Below, one piece after another: positions 49,373-58,778 of a stretch of 64,000 nt of DNA. The stretch is from Zwartia vadi (GTDB lineage Bacteria; Pseudomonadota; Gammaproteobacteria; Burkholderiales; Burkholderiaceae_B). Position 1 is the stretch's first letter, and each line of letters starts with the position of its first letter. Where the stretch lies: the NCBI RefSeq assembly GCF_030410375.1, contig NZ_JAUHHE010000011.1, positions 1 to 64,000 of the forward strand, given 5' to 3'. The notes beneath the pieces were generated by a model. It searched no databases. It was given only the letters and a program-made list of their open reading frames with translations, and was not told where the DNA came from. The position numbers were made by a program, and so were the translations under genes.

Positions 49373-50965
49373 TTATACCTGCGGAATGATGATTTCACCG
49401 CGCTCAATGAGCAATGCCTTGATGTCTTTTTTGACAATTTTTCCATACCCTGATTTGGGCATCGTTTCCCAAAAGACAAAATGCCTCGGCCAACGGTACT
49501 TTGCGCAACGCCCCTCGAGATAACCAAGTAGTTGCGCTGCATCGATCGCTGGCTGATCGGCGCGCCTGACAACAACAGCTACACCGACTTCACCCCATTT
49601 TTCGTCAGGCACACCAAGAATGGCGATCTCGTCAACGGCGGGATGTGTTAGAAGTACTTCTTCAACTTCGCGGGGGTACACGTTTGATCCGCCTGAGATG
49701 TACATGTCTGATTCGCGGCCGGTAATGTAGAGTAAACCGCGGGCATCGAGTCTGCCCAAGTCGCCGGTGTGAAACCAGCCCCCTCGCAGTGCTTTGGCGG
49801 TCGCCTCTGAGTTACCATGATACCCAGCAAAAACTGCAGGGCCTCGACAGCAGATTTCACCAATTTCGCCAACTGGAACAGGCTCAAGTTTGTCATTCAG
49901 TATGGCCACTTCCATGCCGACACGGGGTCTTCCGCAGGAACCAATATTGGCATTGGGATCCGTATCATCGGCGCTGTGCATTTCTCTTGGAAGGACTGTA
50001 ATGTTGCCTGTCACTTCGCCAAGGCCAAAGTATTGCACCAATACTTGGCCGAGTTTTTGAAGAGCAAGCTTTTGATCCGCCCGATACATCGGGGCACCCG
50101 CATAAATCACATAGCGCAGCGATGAGTGATCAAACTCGTCAACGGTTGGATGCTCTACCAGCATTTTGATGATTGTGGGCACCGTGAAAAGATTGGTGAC
50201 ACGGTGACGCTCGACTGCTTGCCAAAATAACGCCGGATCAAGTTTTTCGCTGGGCATCAAAACAGTTGCCGCACCTCGAGCAACGTTCAGGAGCGCATGT
50301 ATGCCTGCACCGTGTGAGAGCGGGGCCACAGCGATGGAACAATCCCGCTCCGTGGTGCCCGGAATCAAATCAGCCAGATGATTGTTGACGACAAAGGCCA
50401 TCTGTCCGTGCGTAAGAATGCCCGCTTTGGGTTTGCCCGTTGTGCCAGAGGTATAAAAAAACCATAATGGATCATCGTAAGAAACGGTTTCTTCGGCATC
50501 GGATGCGCCCAGATGTTGAGCAATGAGGGCTTCATAGGATTGTTCGCCTATGCGCGGCGTGCCAATGACGATGACGTGTTGCAAACTTTCAGACTCAGCC
50601 TTTACCGCATCGGTATGGGCGTGAAAACAGTCCTCAACAATCATGGCTACTGCACCGCTTGAAGCGCCGAGATAAGCGACTTCAGGAGGTGTCAGGCGGA
50701 AGTTGGTCGGTACCCAGACGCAGCCGAGTTTAAACGCAGCCCAACTGTTTTCAAAAGTTTGCAGGTTGTTGCGGGACTGCAAAAGAATACGGTCGCCCTT
50801 TTTTAAGCCCAACGCCCGTAAGGCACTAACCATGGCATTGACCCGCGCATTGATTTGCGACCAGGTCCAGACTTGTTCACCCTGAATGAGCGCAGGATGC
50901 TCGGGAAAGAGGCGGGCGGTATGGGTAAGTAAACGCCCCAGATTCATTGACTGCGCAGCGTTCAC
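49373..50965 (-). CDS. Acyl-CoA synthetase (AMP-forming)
   Basis: A 530-residue ANL-superfamily ligase activating a carboxylic acid to its CoA ester. The phosphate loop WFFYTSGTTGKPKAG, YFGLGEVTGN, GWFHTGDLGRLDARGLLYI and the C-terminal catalytic Lys in SGYGKIVKKDIK are present. Substrate unknown; the size and context fit a medium-chain or aromatic/branched acid. Its start overlaps the thiolase stop by 4 bp, so activation and thiolysis are coupled in the operon. Confidence 0.94.
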   Translation of the reverse strand: MNAAQSMNLGRLLTHTARLFPEHPALIQGEQVWTWSQINARVNAMVSALRALGLKKGDRILLQSRNNLQTFENSWAAFKLGCVWVPTNFRLTPPEVAYLGASSGAVAMIVEDCFHAHTDAVKAESESLQHVIVIGTPRIGEQSYEALIAQHLGASDAEETVSYDDPLWFFYTSGTTGKPKAGILTHGQMAFVVNNHLADLIPGTTERDCSIAVAPLSHGAGIHALLNVARGAATVLMPSEKLDPALFWQAVERHRVTNLFTVPTIIKMLVEHPTVDEFDHSSLRYVIYAGAPMYRADQKLALQKLGQVLVQYFGLGEVTGNITVLPREMHSADDTDPNANIGSCGRPRVGMEVAILNDKLEPVPVGEIGEICCRGPAVFAGYHGNSEATAKALRGGWFHTGDLGRLDARGLLYITGRESDMYISGGSNVYPREVEEVLLTHPAVDEIAILGVPDEKWGEVGVAVVVRRADQPAIDAAQLLGYLEGRCAKYRWPRHFVFWETMPKSGYGKIVKKDIKALLIERGEIIIPQV

Positions 50966-52128
50966 GTGGACTCCAGCACGCTCAGGTAGTTGGCGACAGC
51001 TGCCCCGCCCATGTTGAAAACTGCTCCAGTCTGTGCGTTCGGAATCTGCATATCACCGGCCGTGCCTGAAAGCTGCATGGCTGCCATGACGTGTTGCGAG
51101 ACACCTGTCGCCCCGATGGGGTGACCGCGAGATTTCAGTCCCCCAGAAGGATTGACGGGCAGCTTACCCTCTTTAGTGGTGACGCCGTCTAGAATGACAC
51201 GTGCACCTTGACCGTGTGGAGCGAGTCCCATGGCTTCGTATTCAAGCATCTCGGCGATCGTGAAGCAGTCATGCGTTTCGACAAACTTTAGATCACCAAG
51301 CGATGCGCCAGCATCGTGCAGACCTTTTTGCCATGCGAGTGCCGCGCCTTCAAAGCGTGTCGCATCGCGACGCGAAAGGGGGAGGAACTCATTGACGTGT
51401 GTTCTTGAGCGCCAACGCACAGCCGGAACTTTTGCGCCCGAAAGGGTTTCGTTCGACAAAACAAGCGCTGCTGCGCCATCTGAAACAAGCGAGCAGTCAG
51501 AGCGCTTGAGTGGTCCTGCGACAAAGGGATTTTTATCTGAGACGTTGCGACAGAAATCAAAACCCAGATCGCGACGCATATGCGCATAAGGGTTGTGCAT
51601 GCCGTTTGAGTGATTTTTTGAGGAAATCGCAGCGAGCGCATCAGACTGATCGCCAAATCGTTCGAAATACTGGCTCGCGATTTGTCCAAACACACCTGCG
51701 AAACCACCCTCCGTATGTCCTTCTTCTTTGACGTAGGAGGCTTTGAGCAAGATTTCGCCAATTTCTTTATTTGGCAGAGTGTTCATTTTTTCCATGCCGA
51801 TGACAAGTGCGCGTTTGATTCGTCCACTGGCCAGCGCGTCAAGTGCCGCCCAGATGGCGGCCGATCCTGTGGCGCAAGCATTTTCCAGGCGCACGGAGGG
51901 TACATGTCGAAACTCTGGAATGGCGATGCCAATGAGGGCACCGCTGAAGTCTTGCTGCACAAACCCGGCATTGAAGTGACCTACGAAAATACCATCAATG
52001 TCGCCCGGCTCAAGGCCTGCGCTGGCAATGGCCGGCAGTGCGGCCTCGCGAATCATCTGATCAAAATCAACATTGTCGAGTTTGCCAAAGGGGGTGTGGC
52101 CCCAGCCGACGATATACGGATGTTTCAT
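50962..52128 (-). CDS. Thiolase family protein (SCP-x/acetyl-CoA acyltransferase-like)
   Basis: A 388-residue thiolase of the SCP2-thiolase-like group, cleaving a 3-ketoacyl-CoA. The nucleophile Cys is in RLENACATGSAAIWAALDAL, the His in VETHDCFTIAEMLEYEAMG, and NPSGGLKSRGHPIGATGVSQ holds the C-terminal His motif; the usual second Cys position is GAVFNMGGAA, without Cys, as normal for this group. No separate OB-fold (DUF35) partner gene is present nearby, though many such thiolases have one. Overlaps the ligase gene by 4 bp; the SDR lies 20 bp upstream. Confidence 0.92.
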   Translation of the reverse strand: MKHPYIVGWGHTPFGKLDNVDFDQMIREAALPAIASAGLEPGDIDGIFVGHFNAGFVQQDFSGALIGIAIPEFRHVPSVRLENACATGSAAIWAALDALASGRIKRALVIGMEKMNTLPNKEIGEILLKASYVKEEGHTEGGFAGVFGQIASQYFERFGDQSDALAAISSKNHSNGMHNPYAHMRRDLGFDFCRNVSDKNPFVAGPLKRSDCSLVSDGAAALVLSNETLSGAKVPAVRWRSRTHVNEFLPLSRRDATRFEGAALAWQKGLHDAGASLGDLKFVETHDCFTIAEMLEYEAMGLAPHGQGARVILDGVTTKEGKLPVNPSGGLKSRGHPIGATGVSQHVMAAMQLSGTAGDMQIPNAQTGAVFNMGGAAVANYLSVLEST

Positions 52129-52148
52129 TGTTGTCTCCTGGGAGGATC

Positions 52149-52946
52149 TTAAATAGATCCTGTTTGACTTTTTCTGAGTGTCGGGATGCCCACGCCCGAT
52201 GCGTCAAAGCCGCCATCGACTGCGATGCACTGGCCGTTGATAAACGAGGCGGCAGGGCTGCACAGAAAACCGACAGCTTCAGCAATTTCCTCTGGCGTGC
52301 CATAGCGATTCATTGGAATGGTGTCGTAGTAGTCAGAGCGGATCGCCACGCTATGGACGAGTTTGGCCATTTCCGTGTCGACGGGACCTGGTGCGACAAC
52401 GTTCGAGCGAATACCGATCGTGCCGAGTTCGACGGCCTGTTGTTTGGTGAGATGGATGATGGCCGCTTTGCTCGTGCCATAGGCGACGCGCAAGGTGCTG
52501 GCGCGCAAACCCGAAATGGATGCGATATTCACGATTGAACCACTACCATTTTTTTTCATGTACGGAATACAGGCTTGTGAGCACAGAAACGCACCATCAA
52601 GATTGGTACTCATGACGTAACGAAACTCTTCGAAAGACGTTTCACCTAGAGGCTTGAAGACTGCTACGCCAGCATTATTGACAAGCGAATCGATCCGTCC
52701 AAATTTCGCTGCGACGAGATCAATCGCAGTCTGGACCTGGTCTGGCTTTGAAATATCGCAAGTCAGAGCCATCACGCGTGAAGGCGCTCCGAGTTCAGAC
52801 TCTGTTGCTTTGAGTGTGGCGGCTTCGATGTCCAGCAGCGCGACGCGGTAGTCACGTTCGAGAAACCATTTGGCGATCGCGAGTCCAATTCCACGTGCAC
52901 CGCCAGTTACGATGGCGACAGGACTCGATGAGAGATGAGAAGACAA
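52149..52946 (-). CDS. SDR-family oxidoreductase
   Basis: A 265-residue short-chain dehydrogenase, the first gene of the minus-strand operon. Cofactor motif AIVTGGARGIGLAIAKWFLE, NNAGVAVF, catalytic SISGLRASTLRVAYGTSKAA and the PGPVDTEM loop are all intact. It probably oxidises a 3-hydroxyacyl intermediate ahead of the thiolase. The 166 bp between it and the divergent GST gene hold the promoters of both; no clear sites could be fixed. Confidence 0.94.
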   Translation of the reverse strand: MSSHLSSSPVAIVTGGARGIGLAIAKWFLERDYRVALLDIEAATLKATESELGAPSRVMALTCDISKPDQVQTAIDLVAAKFGRIDSLVNNAGVAVFKPLGETSFEEFRYVMSTNLDGAFLCSQACIPYMKKNGSGSIVNIASISGLRASTLRVAYGTSKAAIIHLTKQQAVELGTIGIRSNVVAPGPVDTEMAKLVHSVAIRSDYYDTIPMNRYGTPEEIAEAVGFLCSPAASFINGQCIAVDGGFDASGVGIPTLRKSQTGSI

Positions 52947-53112
52947 GAGTGGCTCCAGAGGAAAACATGAATAGTTTCAGACTTTACCAAATCGCGCTAA
53001 AGTAAGATTAAATTTTCATAGGTTTATGCGCGCTAGACGGTTTTATTGTTGTTCAGTATTAGAGAATCAAGCTTTCCCACTATACAAGTCAATTTAATAA
53101 AGGGAGTACTCT

Positions 53113-53799
53113 ATGATCCTGAAACTTTACGATTTGGCGGGCGCACAGCCCGATCGCCGTTTTAGTCCCTACTGTTGGAGGATCCGTATGGCTCTGGCTC
53201 ACAAAGGGCTTGAGGCGGAGGTTATTCCCTGGAGGTTTCATCAAAAAGATGTCTTGTCCCCAAGCGGACAGGGCAAAGTGCCTGTCTTGGTACATAACGA
53301 TAGATGGATCTCTGACTCCTGGGTGATCGCAAACTACCTTGAGGAACAGTTCCCCGGCCATCCCTCGCTTTTTACGAGCGCTGAGGGGCGGGCGCTGAGT
53401 TACCTGTATTCAACACTTGGTGATTTTCAGAGTGCGCAAATCGTTCGTCTGGTATTGATGGACATTTACAAGCATTTGGACGAGCGGGATAAAGAATATT
53501 TTAGGGATTCTAGAGAAAAACGTCTCGGCATGAAGCTCGAAGAGGTTGTCAAAAATAGAGACGCGCAATTACCTGTTTTCAGGGACAGCCTGTACCCTTT
53601 GCGCGCGGTTCTCAAAACACAGCCGTTTTTCGGCGGTGAAACGCCACTTTATGCGGATTACGCCTTGTTTGGTCAGTTTCAATGGGCACGCTGTATCAGT
53701 GACTTCGAGTTGTTGGCTCAAGACGATCCAGTGGCCCATTGGCGAACCAGAATGCTTCATGCTTTTGACGGGCTGGCGTTGGCTGCCCCTGCATACTAG
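53113..53799 (+). CDS. Glutathione S-transferase family protein (first copy)
   Basis: A 228-residue protein with an N-terminal thioredoxin-like domain (LKLYDLAGAQPDRRFSPYCW, GQGKVPVLVHNDRWISDSWV, ANYLEEQFPGHPS) and a helical C-terminal domain. Cys in SPYCWRIRMAL and the DSW in place of ES recall ligninase/etherase-like (Lig) GSTs. GGGAG upstream supports the start. It may act on an aromatic ether, a haloacid or serve isomerisation in the neighbouring pathway. Its stop is 4 bp from the convergent Bug gene. Confidence 0.9.
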   Translation: MILKLYDLAGAQPDRRFSPYCWRIRMALAHKGLEAEVIPWRFHQKDVLSPSGQGKVPVLVHNDRWISDSWVIANYLEEQFPGHPSLFTSAEGRALSYLYSTLGDFQSAQIVRLVLMDIYKHLDERDKEYFRDSREKRLGMKLEEVVKNRDAQLPVFRDSLYPLRAVLKTQPFFGGETPLYADYALFGQFQWARCISDFELLAQDDPVAHWRTRMLHAFDGLALAAPAY

Positions 53800-53803
53800 G
53801 GTG

Positions 53804-54778
53804 TCACTCTTTTTTATTCATAAACTCAATCAGGTCTGAGAAGGTTTTTTTGTACTCGATCATTTCCTGATCCATTCCCTTTGGATCTCGGACATCCAGG
53901 ATCAAGCCCATTCTGGTGGCGAAATCCGCAAACTCTTTACTGTTGGCAACTTTAAGGGAGGCTGTGACGAGTTTGTCCAAGACATCTTTTGGCATGCCTT
54001 TCGGACCGACGATTCCGTAGTCTGCGGGAAGCGTGACGTTATAGCCTGCCTGAACGACAGATTGGGCATTAGGAAATTGAGCGTATTTTTCTTTCGAAAA
54101 GGCTGCGAGTACACGTACAGTCCCGGCATCCACATGGGAACGTACGGTTGGCGCATATCCTGAGACAGCCTCTACGCGACCACCCAACAAGGCCACTAAA
54201 GCCTCACCCCCACCTCCGGTAAAGGGAACAGTTGTCAATCTGATTTTTGCCACCTTGTTGAGCTCTTGAATGACCAAGTCAGGTGCTGTGCGGTAGCCAG
54301 AAACTGCCACACGGATTTTCCCCGGATTTTTTCTGGCGGCTTCAACCAGATCTTCAAAAGTTTTGTAGGGCGAGTCTGCTTTAACTGTGATGATGGCAGG
54401 CAAATCGACAAGTGACACAATGGACTGATAGTCATCGGGGCTCTTCCAAGTCAATGCTTTGTTGACCAAGGGTTGATAGGCCAATACGCTATTCGAAGTC
54501 AGTCCAATCGTATAGCCGTCTGGTTTTGAACGTATCACTTGCCCAGTACCAATAGTCGCTGAGCCTCCAGGTTTGTTTTCGACATTGATTGTGGCGTTAA
54601 GCTCTTTTGCAAGCTGTCCGGCAAACTGTCTTGAAATGGGATCTGTCGATCCACCGGGTGCGTAAGGCACGATAAAAGTGATGTCCCGGCTTGGGTAAGT
54701 CTGAGAGATCGCGGGATGTGAGACCAGTGCTGCAAGTGCGATGGTTGCGACGCGCGCTGTGTATTTCATCAATGACAT
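53804..54778 (-). CDS. Bug-family (TTT) periplasmic solute-binding protein
   Basis: A 324-residue receptor with a signal peptide ending near HPAISQTYP. Landmarks are YPSRDITFIVPYAPGGSTDP, NVENKPGGSATIGTGQVIRS, KPDGYTIGLTSNSVLAYQPL and a VPFTGGGGEALVALLGGRVE loop. Divergent from the MmgE/PrpD gene across 245 bp of shared promoter DNA, a common pairing in Bordetella-like genomes where the receptor and the enzyme serve the same ligand. No transporter membrane subunits are in the window. Ligand unknown. Confidence 0.95.
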   Translation of the reverse strand: MSLMKYTARVATIALAALVSHPAISQTYPSRDITFIVPYAPGGSTDPISRQFAGQLAKELNATINVENKPGGSATIGTGQVIRSKPDGYTIGLTSNSVLAYQPLVNKALTWKSPDDYQSIVSLVDLPAIITVKADSPYKTFEDLVEAARKNPGKIRVAVSGYRTAPDLVIQELNKVAKIRLTTVPFTGGGGEALVALLGGRVEAVSGYAPTVRSHVDAGTVRVLAAFSKEKYAQFPNAQSVVQAGYNVTLPADYGIVGPKGMPKDVLDKLVTASLKVANSKEFADFATRMGLILDVRDPKGMDQEMIEYKKTFSDLIEFMNKKE

Positions 54779-55023
54779 TGTCTGCTCCGATTTTTGATCT
54801 GTTTATCACTGAGACTAAAGACGCTGTTTTCGTCTCATGCTGAATGGTCATTTTTTGGACCTTGCAAAGTATGCCTAATAACAACCTGCAGGGCTAGTGT
54901 GGTGGATATTTTGCAGGGACTTTGTTCCGTGATGTGGAAAAACTCAGAATCTAAGCCCCGATGTCCTTTAATCAGTTACAGAATATGCGGGTATCTACCA
55001 AGAAAAATAATCGGAGACAGAAC

Positions 55024-56472
55024 ATGGGATCAAATATCCTGCCAAGTGCGAGCGAAAAAATAGCTTCGTTTGTCGTCAATTTCAATCCCGCCAGTATTTC
55101 TCCCGAATTGCGCCACATTGCCACCCGCGCCGTGTATGACACGCTGATATGCGCAATCGCTGGTTCACGCGAGCCAGCCTCGCTCCTGAGTTTGAAATAT
55201 GCTCAAGGACACACTGGGCCTCGAATGGGGACGGTTTGGGCGACAGGGGATCGGTTGTCCATTGAGATGGCGGCATTGGTGAATGGCACGACTGGGCATG
55301 CGTTGGATTTTGATGATGTTTCCTCACCGCTCAGGGGGCATCCCACCGTCGCGATTATTCCTGCATTGTTGGCTTTGGGGGAGAGTATTGGCGCTCAGGG
55401 GCGAGAGATCATCGACGCCTATGTGGTGGGCTTTGAGGTGACGCTGCGTTTGGCCCGCGCGATGGTGGATGATCATTATGCAAAGGGTTGGCATTCAACT
55501 GCGTCAATTGCGAGTTTTGGTGCGACTGCCGCGTGCAGCTATTTGCTTAAACTCGATCAGGCGCAAATCGTTCACGCGCTTGGTATCACGGTATCGCAGA
55601 TTGCAGGAACCAGGCAAAATTTTGGCACGATGTCCAAGCCCTTACAGGCAGGGCAAGCCAATGCAGTGGCGTTGCGATCGGTTTGTTTAGCTGAACTGGG
55701 CTTTGATGCTTCCGCTCAGGCAATAGATGGCAAGCAAGGTTATACAGCTCTTTACGCGCAGGGTCTGGATATTCATCCACAATTGGATGATCTGGGACAC
55801 TTGCCTTTAGAGTTGGAGCGAAGTGGAATCGAAATCAAAAAATATCCGCTTTGTTACGCGACACATCGCACAATAGATGGATTGTTGGATATTTTGGATG
55901 AGCATGCGCTGACGCTTGAGAGTATCGAGCGTATTGATATTCAAACAAATTATCGTGCAACCGTACCGTTGATTTACAGTCATCCGCAAACTGGTTTGGA
56001 AGCCAAGTTCAGCATGCAATATGCTGTGACGTCCGCTTTGATGGATCGTGCCGTCTTGCTGAGCAGTTTTGAGGATGATGCTGTTCAACGACCGGCAGTA
56101 CAGGCCTTTCTATCAAAAGTGCACGTAACCGAGGGAGATCCGCCCATGTTTCCTCGATGGGCGAATATCCGTATCACGCTCTGTGATGGACACCTTATCG
56201 AAAAACGCGTGGATCAGTTACGTGGAAGTGCGCAACTGCCACTAAGCGATTCAGCCTTGATTGAAAAAGGACTCGATTGTTGCAAGTACGGAAGACACTC
56301 CGTGTCGGCGCATGAATTGGCACACAGTTGCTTTGGCCTGGATCATCTGCCCGTCAGTGCGTTAATCGCTGTGCTGACGGGGCGGTCGGACGCCTCTTAT
56401 GCGAGTGGCAAGGTAAAAACGTTTTTAGAACCCGGGCGCGCAAGCATCTTTGCATACCAAGCCTCGATATAA
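55024..56472 (+). CDS. MmgE/PrpD family protein
   Basis: A 482-residue protein of the 2-methylcitrate dehydratase (PrpD) / iminodisuccinate epimerase / cis-aconitate decarboxylase superfamily. LRHIATRAVYDTLICAIAGS, NGTTGHALDFDDVS, GHPTVAIIPALLALGE, ASFGATAACSYLLKLD and KKYPLCYATHRTIDGLLDIL are landmarks. ATG 55024 is used, with GGAG upstream. The product is probably a dehydratase or isomerase for an organic acid imported by the divergent Bug receptor. Its 3' end overlaps the convergent GST gene by 76 bp. Confidence 0.92.
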   Translation: MGSNILPSASEKIASFVVNFNPASISPELRHIATRAVYDTLICAIAGSREPASLLSLKYAQGHTGPRMGTVWATGDRLSIEMAALVNGTTGHALDFDDVSSPLRGHPTVAIIPALLALGESIGAQGREIIDAYVVGFEVTLRLARAMVDDHYAKGWHSTASIASFGATAACSYLLKLDQAQIVHALGITVSQIAGTRQNFGTMSKPLQAGQANAVALRSVCLAELGFDASAQAIDGKQGYTALYAQGLDIHPQLDDLGHLPLELERSGIEIKKYPLCYATHRTIDGLLDILDEHALTLESIERIDIQTNYRATVPLIYSHPQTGLEAKFSMQYAVTSALMDRAVLLSSFEDDAVQRPAVQAFLSKVHVTEGDPPMFPRWANIRITLCDGHLIEKRVDQLRGSAQLPLSDSALIEKGLDCCKYGRHSVSAHELAHSCFGLDHLPVSALIAVLTGRSDASYASGKVKTFLEPGRASIFAYQASI

Positions 56473-57023
56473 GGCCGGGGCTTGGAGGGCAGGTTGAGGC
56501 CAAACCAGCGATGAATTTCGCAGGCCATTGGGATGTCCGCCATGGTCAGTTTATTACCGCCAACATACTCAGTCGTGCTCATATGCGCTTCGAAGCGATC
56601 CAGCAAGATTTCAGTGCCGGTGATTGACGCTTCTATTTTTTTCATATCGCGCTCAGCCTCGGGCACACGGATCAGTTGCCAGAAGGCATCGCGACCCGAG
56701 GGGCTAAACGTTGTTTGCTGCCAGTCCATCCAGCGTTCCGCATTAAACCTCTCTTTTAAATCGGTAGGGTACAAATGGCCCAAAGAGTGTTTTGCGCAAA
56801 GGTAGCGCACGATGACATTTGATTCCCACAGGGTGAAGTCTCCATCCACTAGCGTGGGAACGACCGAGTTTGGATTCATCGCGATGTATTCGGGTGTTTT
56901 CGTTACGCCAAAGGCACCCCCTGCATCAATACGTTCAAATTCAAGACCAAGTTCTTGCGCGGTCCAAACGGCCTTGCGAACGTTGATTGAGGTAATGCGT
57001 CCCCAGATGCGTAACATGTTCAT
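56397..57023 (-). CDS. Glutathione S-transferase family protein (second copy)
   Basis: A 208-residue GST. The thioredoxin-like domain has RIWGRITSINVRKAVWTAQE with the Ser-Ile-Asn active-site region, AMNPNSVVPTLVDGDFTLWE and SNVIVRYLCAK (with the ES-like pair); the C-terminal helical domain includes GGNKLTMADIPMACEIHRW. It resembles the widely distributed bacterial GSTs. The last 76 bp lie opposite the end of the MmgE/PrpD gene. Cotranscribed with the VOC gene upstream (30-bp gap). Confidence 0.93.
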   Translation of the reverse strand: MNMLRIWGRITSINVRKAVWTAQELGLEFERIDAGGAFGVTKTPEYIAMNPNSVVPTLVDGDFTLWESNVIVRYLCAKHSLGHLYPTDLKERFNAERWMDWQQTTFSPSGRDAFWQLIRVPEAERDMKKIEASITGTEILLDRFEAHMSTTEYVGGNKLTMADIPMACEIHRWFGLNLPSKPRPYIEAWYAKMLARPGSKNVFTLPLA

Positions 57024-57053
57024 ATCCTTTTAATTGGTCGATCGGCTTAATTT

Positions 57054-57923
57054 TTATTCAATAAAATCAATCAAAGCATTGAAGCCGGGTAATGAGACAG
57101 AGATTCGATTATTTTGCTCACGAACAAGTACTTCGGGGTAGCGTTTTTTAGTCAGCGTGACGCGCGCTCTGACGCGATCGAGATCGTGCGTTTTCAAAGC
57201 AATCGCACCAAAAAAACTCTCTCGTTTTCCTTGTTTGGTCTCTTCATTTTTGCAGGCGAGTGCTCCGTAGCATTCGTGATAATCTGAAGGCGTCACAAAA
57301 ACGAGCTCGTAATGTTGGCCTGCAATACGATACTCCCCACGTTGTCCAGTCTTCAAACGACCGCCAGATGCTGCAAGATACTTTTTTGCTTCTGCGTTTG
57401 GATTGTCGGCAACGATCAAAAAACCCGTTGTGCGTATCACGTTGTTTGGGTGTGATTGCCACTGCTTGCGCCAAACAAGCTCGGGTGTCAGGTGTTGGCA
57501 GAAATACACTCGACCAGCAGGATATGTCCCCGTAGCAAAACGTGTCGTACGAAAACTGGCAGAGTAGGTCGAGCCATCGAGTTCAACCGGTCGCGAAAAA
57601 GCCTGGACAGGCTGAACGGAGAGGTTTTCCTTTTGTAACTTTTTATAGGTTTGATCGGCGTCTTGCGTCTGAAAAACTAAACCATCGATACCGACCGGGC
57701 TCTCAAGCACCTCTTGGCGTAAGACCTTTGTGTCGGTTGGTAAGCCGACAATTTCCACATAGTCATCCTGAAGAACAATCAGATGATTGATGGAGCCTAG
57801 AGAATGACGTCCGCGGGGTGTGAGTTGAAAACCGAGGGACTCAAAAATGGCTTGGGCGTGATCCATGTCAAAGTGGACATTAATCACGGTATGGTCTAGC
57901 GCTAAGGCGAGGGAGGTCGTCAT
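57054..57923 (-). CDS. VOC/glyoxalase-like domain protein
   Basis: A 289-residue protein with an N-terminal vicinal-oxygen-chelate domain: LDHTVINVHFDMDHAQAIFE, then RHSLGSINHLIVLQDDYVEI, and a central PAGRVYFCQHLTPELVWR that matches the Glyoxalase_3-like family (PF13468-type). Metal-binding His/Glu candidates are in these three stretches. A second betaalphabeta module follows. The reaction is unknown. It sits between xth (28 bp upstream) and the second GST and may be part of one operon with the latter. Confidence 0.85.
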   Translation of the reverse strand: MTTSLALALDHTVINVHFDMDHAQAIFESLGFQLTPRGRHSLGSINHLIVLQDDYVEIVGLPTDTKVLRQEVLESPVGIDGLVFQTQDADQTYKKLQKENLSVQPVQAFSRPVELDGSTYSASFRTTRFATGTYPAGRVYFCQHLTPELVWRKQWQSHPNNVIRTTGFLIVADNPNAEAKKYLAASGGRLKTGQRGEYRIAGQHYELVFVTPSDYHECYGALACKNEETKQGKRESFFGAIALKTHDLDRVRARVTLTKKRYPEVLVREQNNRISVSLPGFNALIDFIE

Positions 57924-57951
57924 AATCGGTGCGTCTTGACAGTCAGTGGGT

Positions 57952-58731
57952 TCATATTTTCAAGGTTGCAATCACAGGAGCATGATCGGACGGCTGCTCA
58001 AGCGCACGCGGTGCTTTGTCGATGACGCAGGCGGTGCAATGCGGCACTAAAGAGCCTGAAAGCAAAACATGATCGATTCGTAAGCCCGCATTGCGCTTAA
58101 AACCATTCATTCTGTAGTCCCACCAACTAAAGGATTTTGGTGCTTGCTCAAAAAGCCTAAACGCATCGTGAAAATCCAGCTTAAACAGAGACTCAAGGGC
58201 GGCGCGCTCGGCAGGCGACACCAGAATTTGACCTTCCCATTTCGCCGGATCGTGAACATCTTCGTCCGCGGGAGCGATGTTGTAGTCGCCTAAAACAGTG
58301 ACATATTCGTATTGCGTTTTTTCTTGCGCCAACCACTGCTCAAACGCTTTAAACCATGAGAGCTTATAGGCATATTTTTCACTCCCTACAGCCTGTCCAT
58401 TTGGGCAGTAGGCACACACAACGCGGATATGCTTTTCACCAAAGGGTAAGGTGACAGCTACCACACGCTGTTGAGGATCCTCAAAACCAGGTATGTTGCG
58501 AATGACTTGATCGCCAGGTTGGCGAGAAATCACGGCCACACCGTTGTAGGTTTTTTGTCCGGCCCATGCGGCGTGGTAGCCAATCTCGGTAAAAGCATCT
58601 AGCGGAAACTTGTCGTGATCGAGTTTGAGTTCCTGCAAACAAAGCGCGTCGACTGGATTGCTGGATAGCCAGTCAAGTACGTGAGGCAAACGAACTTTAA
58701 GGGAATTAACGTTCCAGGTAGCGAGTTGCAT
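57952..58731 (-). CDS. xth: Exodeoxyribonuclease III
   Basis: A 259-residue AP endonuclease/3'-5' exonuclease of base-excision repair. MQLATWNVNSLKVRLPHVLD is the standard start; LCLQELKLD carries the metal Glu, LGDYNIAPADEDVHDP the Asp/Asn pair, SWWDYRMNGFKRNAGLRIDH and the catalytic PSDHAPVIATL His are intact. Length matches XthA-type enzymes. Independent of the flanking metabolic genes in function. Confidence 0.97.
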   Translation of the reverse strand: MQLATWNVNSLKVRLPHVLDWLSSNPVDALCLQELKLDHDKFPLDAFTEIGYHAAWAGQKTYNGVAVISRQPGDQVIRNIPGFEDPQQRVVAVTLPFGEKHIRVVCAYCPNGQAVGSEKYAYKLSWFKAFEQWLAQEKTQYEYVTVLGDYNIAPADEDVHDPAKWEGQILVSPAERAALESLFKLDFHDAFRLFEQAPKSFSWWDYRMNGFKRNAGLRIDHVLLSGSLVPHCTACVIDKAPRALEQPSDHAPVIATLKI

Positions 58732-58778
58732 GGCACAGTCTAGTAAGGCTAAAACCCGATGAGCCAGATTCTAAACTG

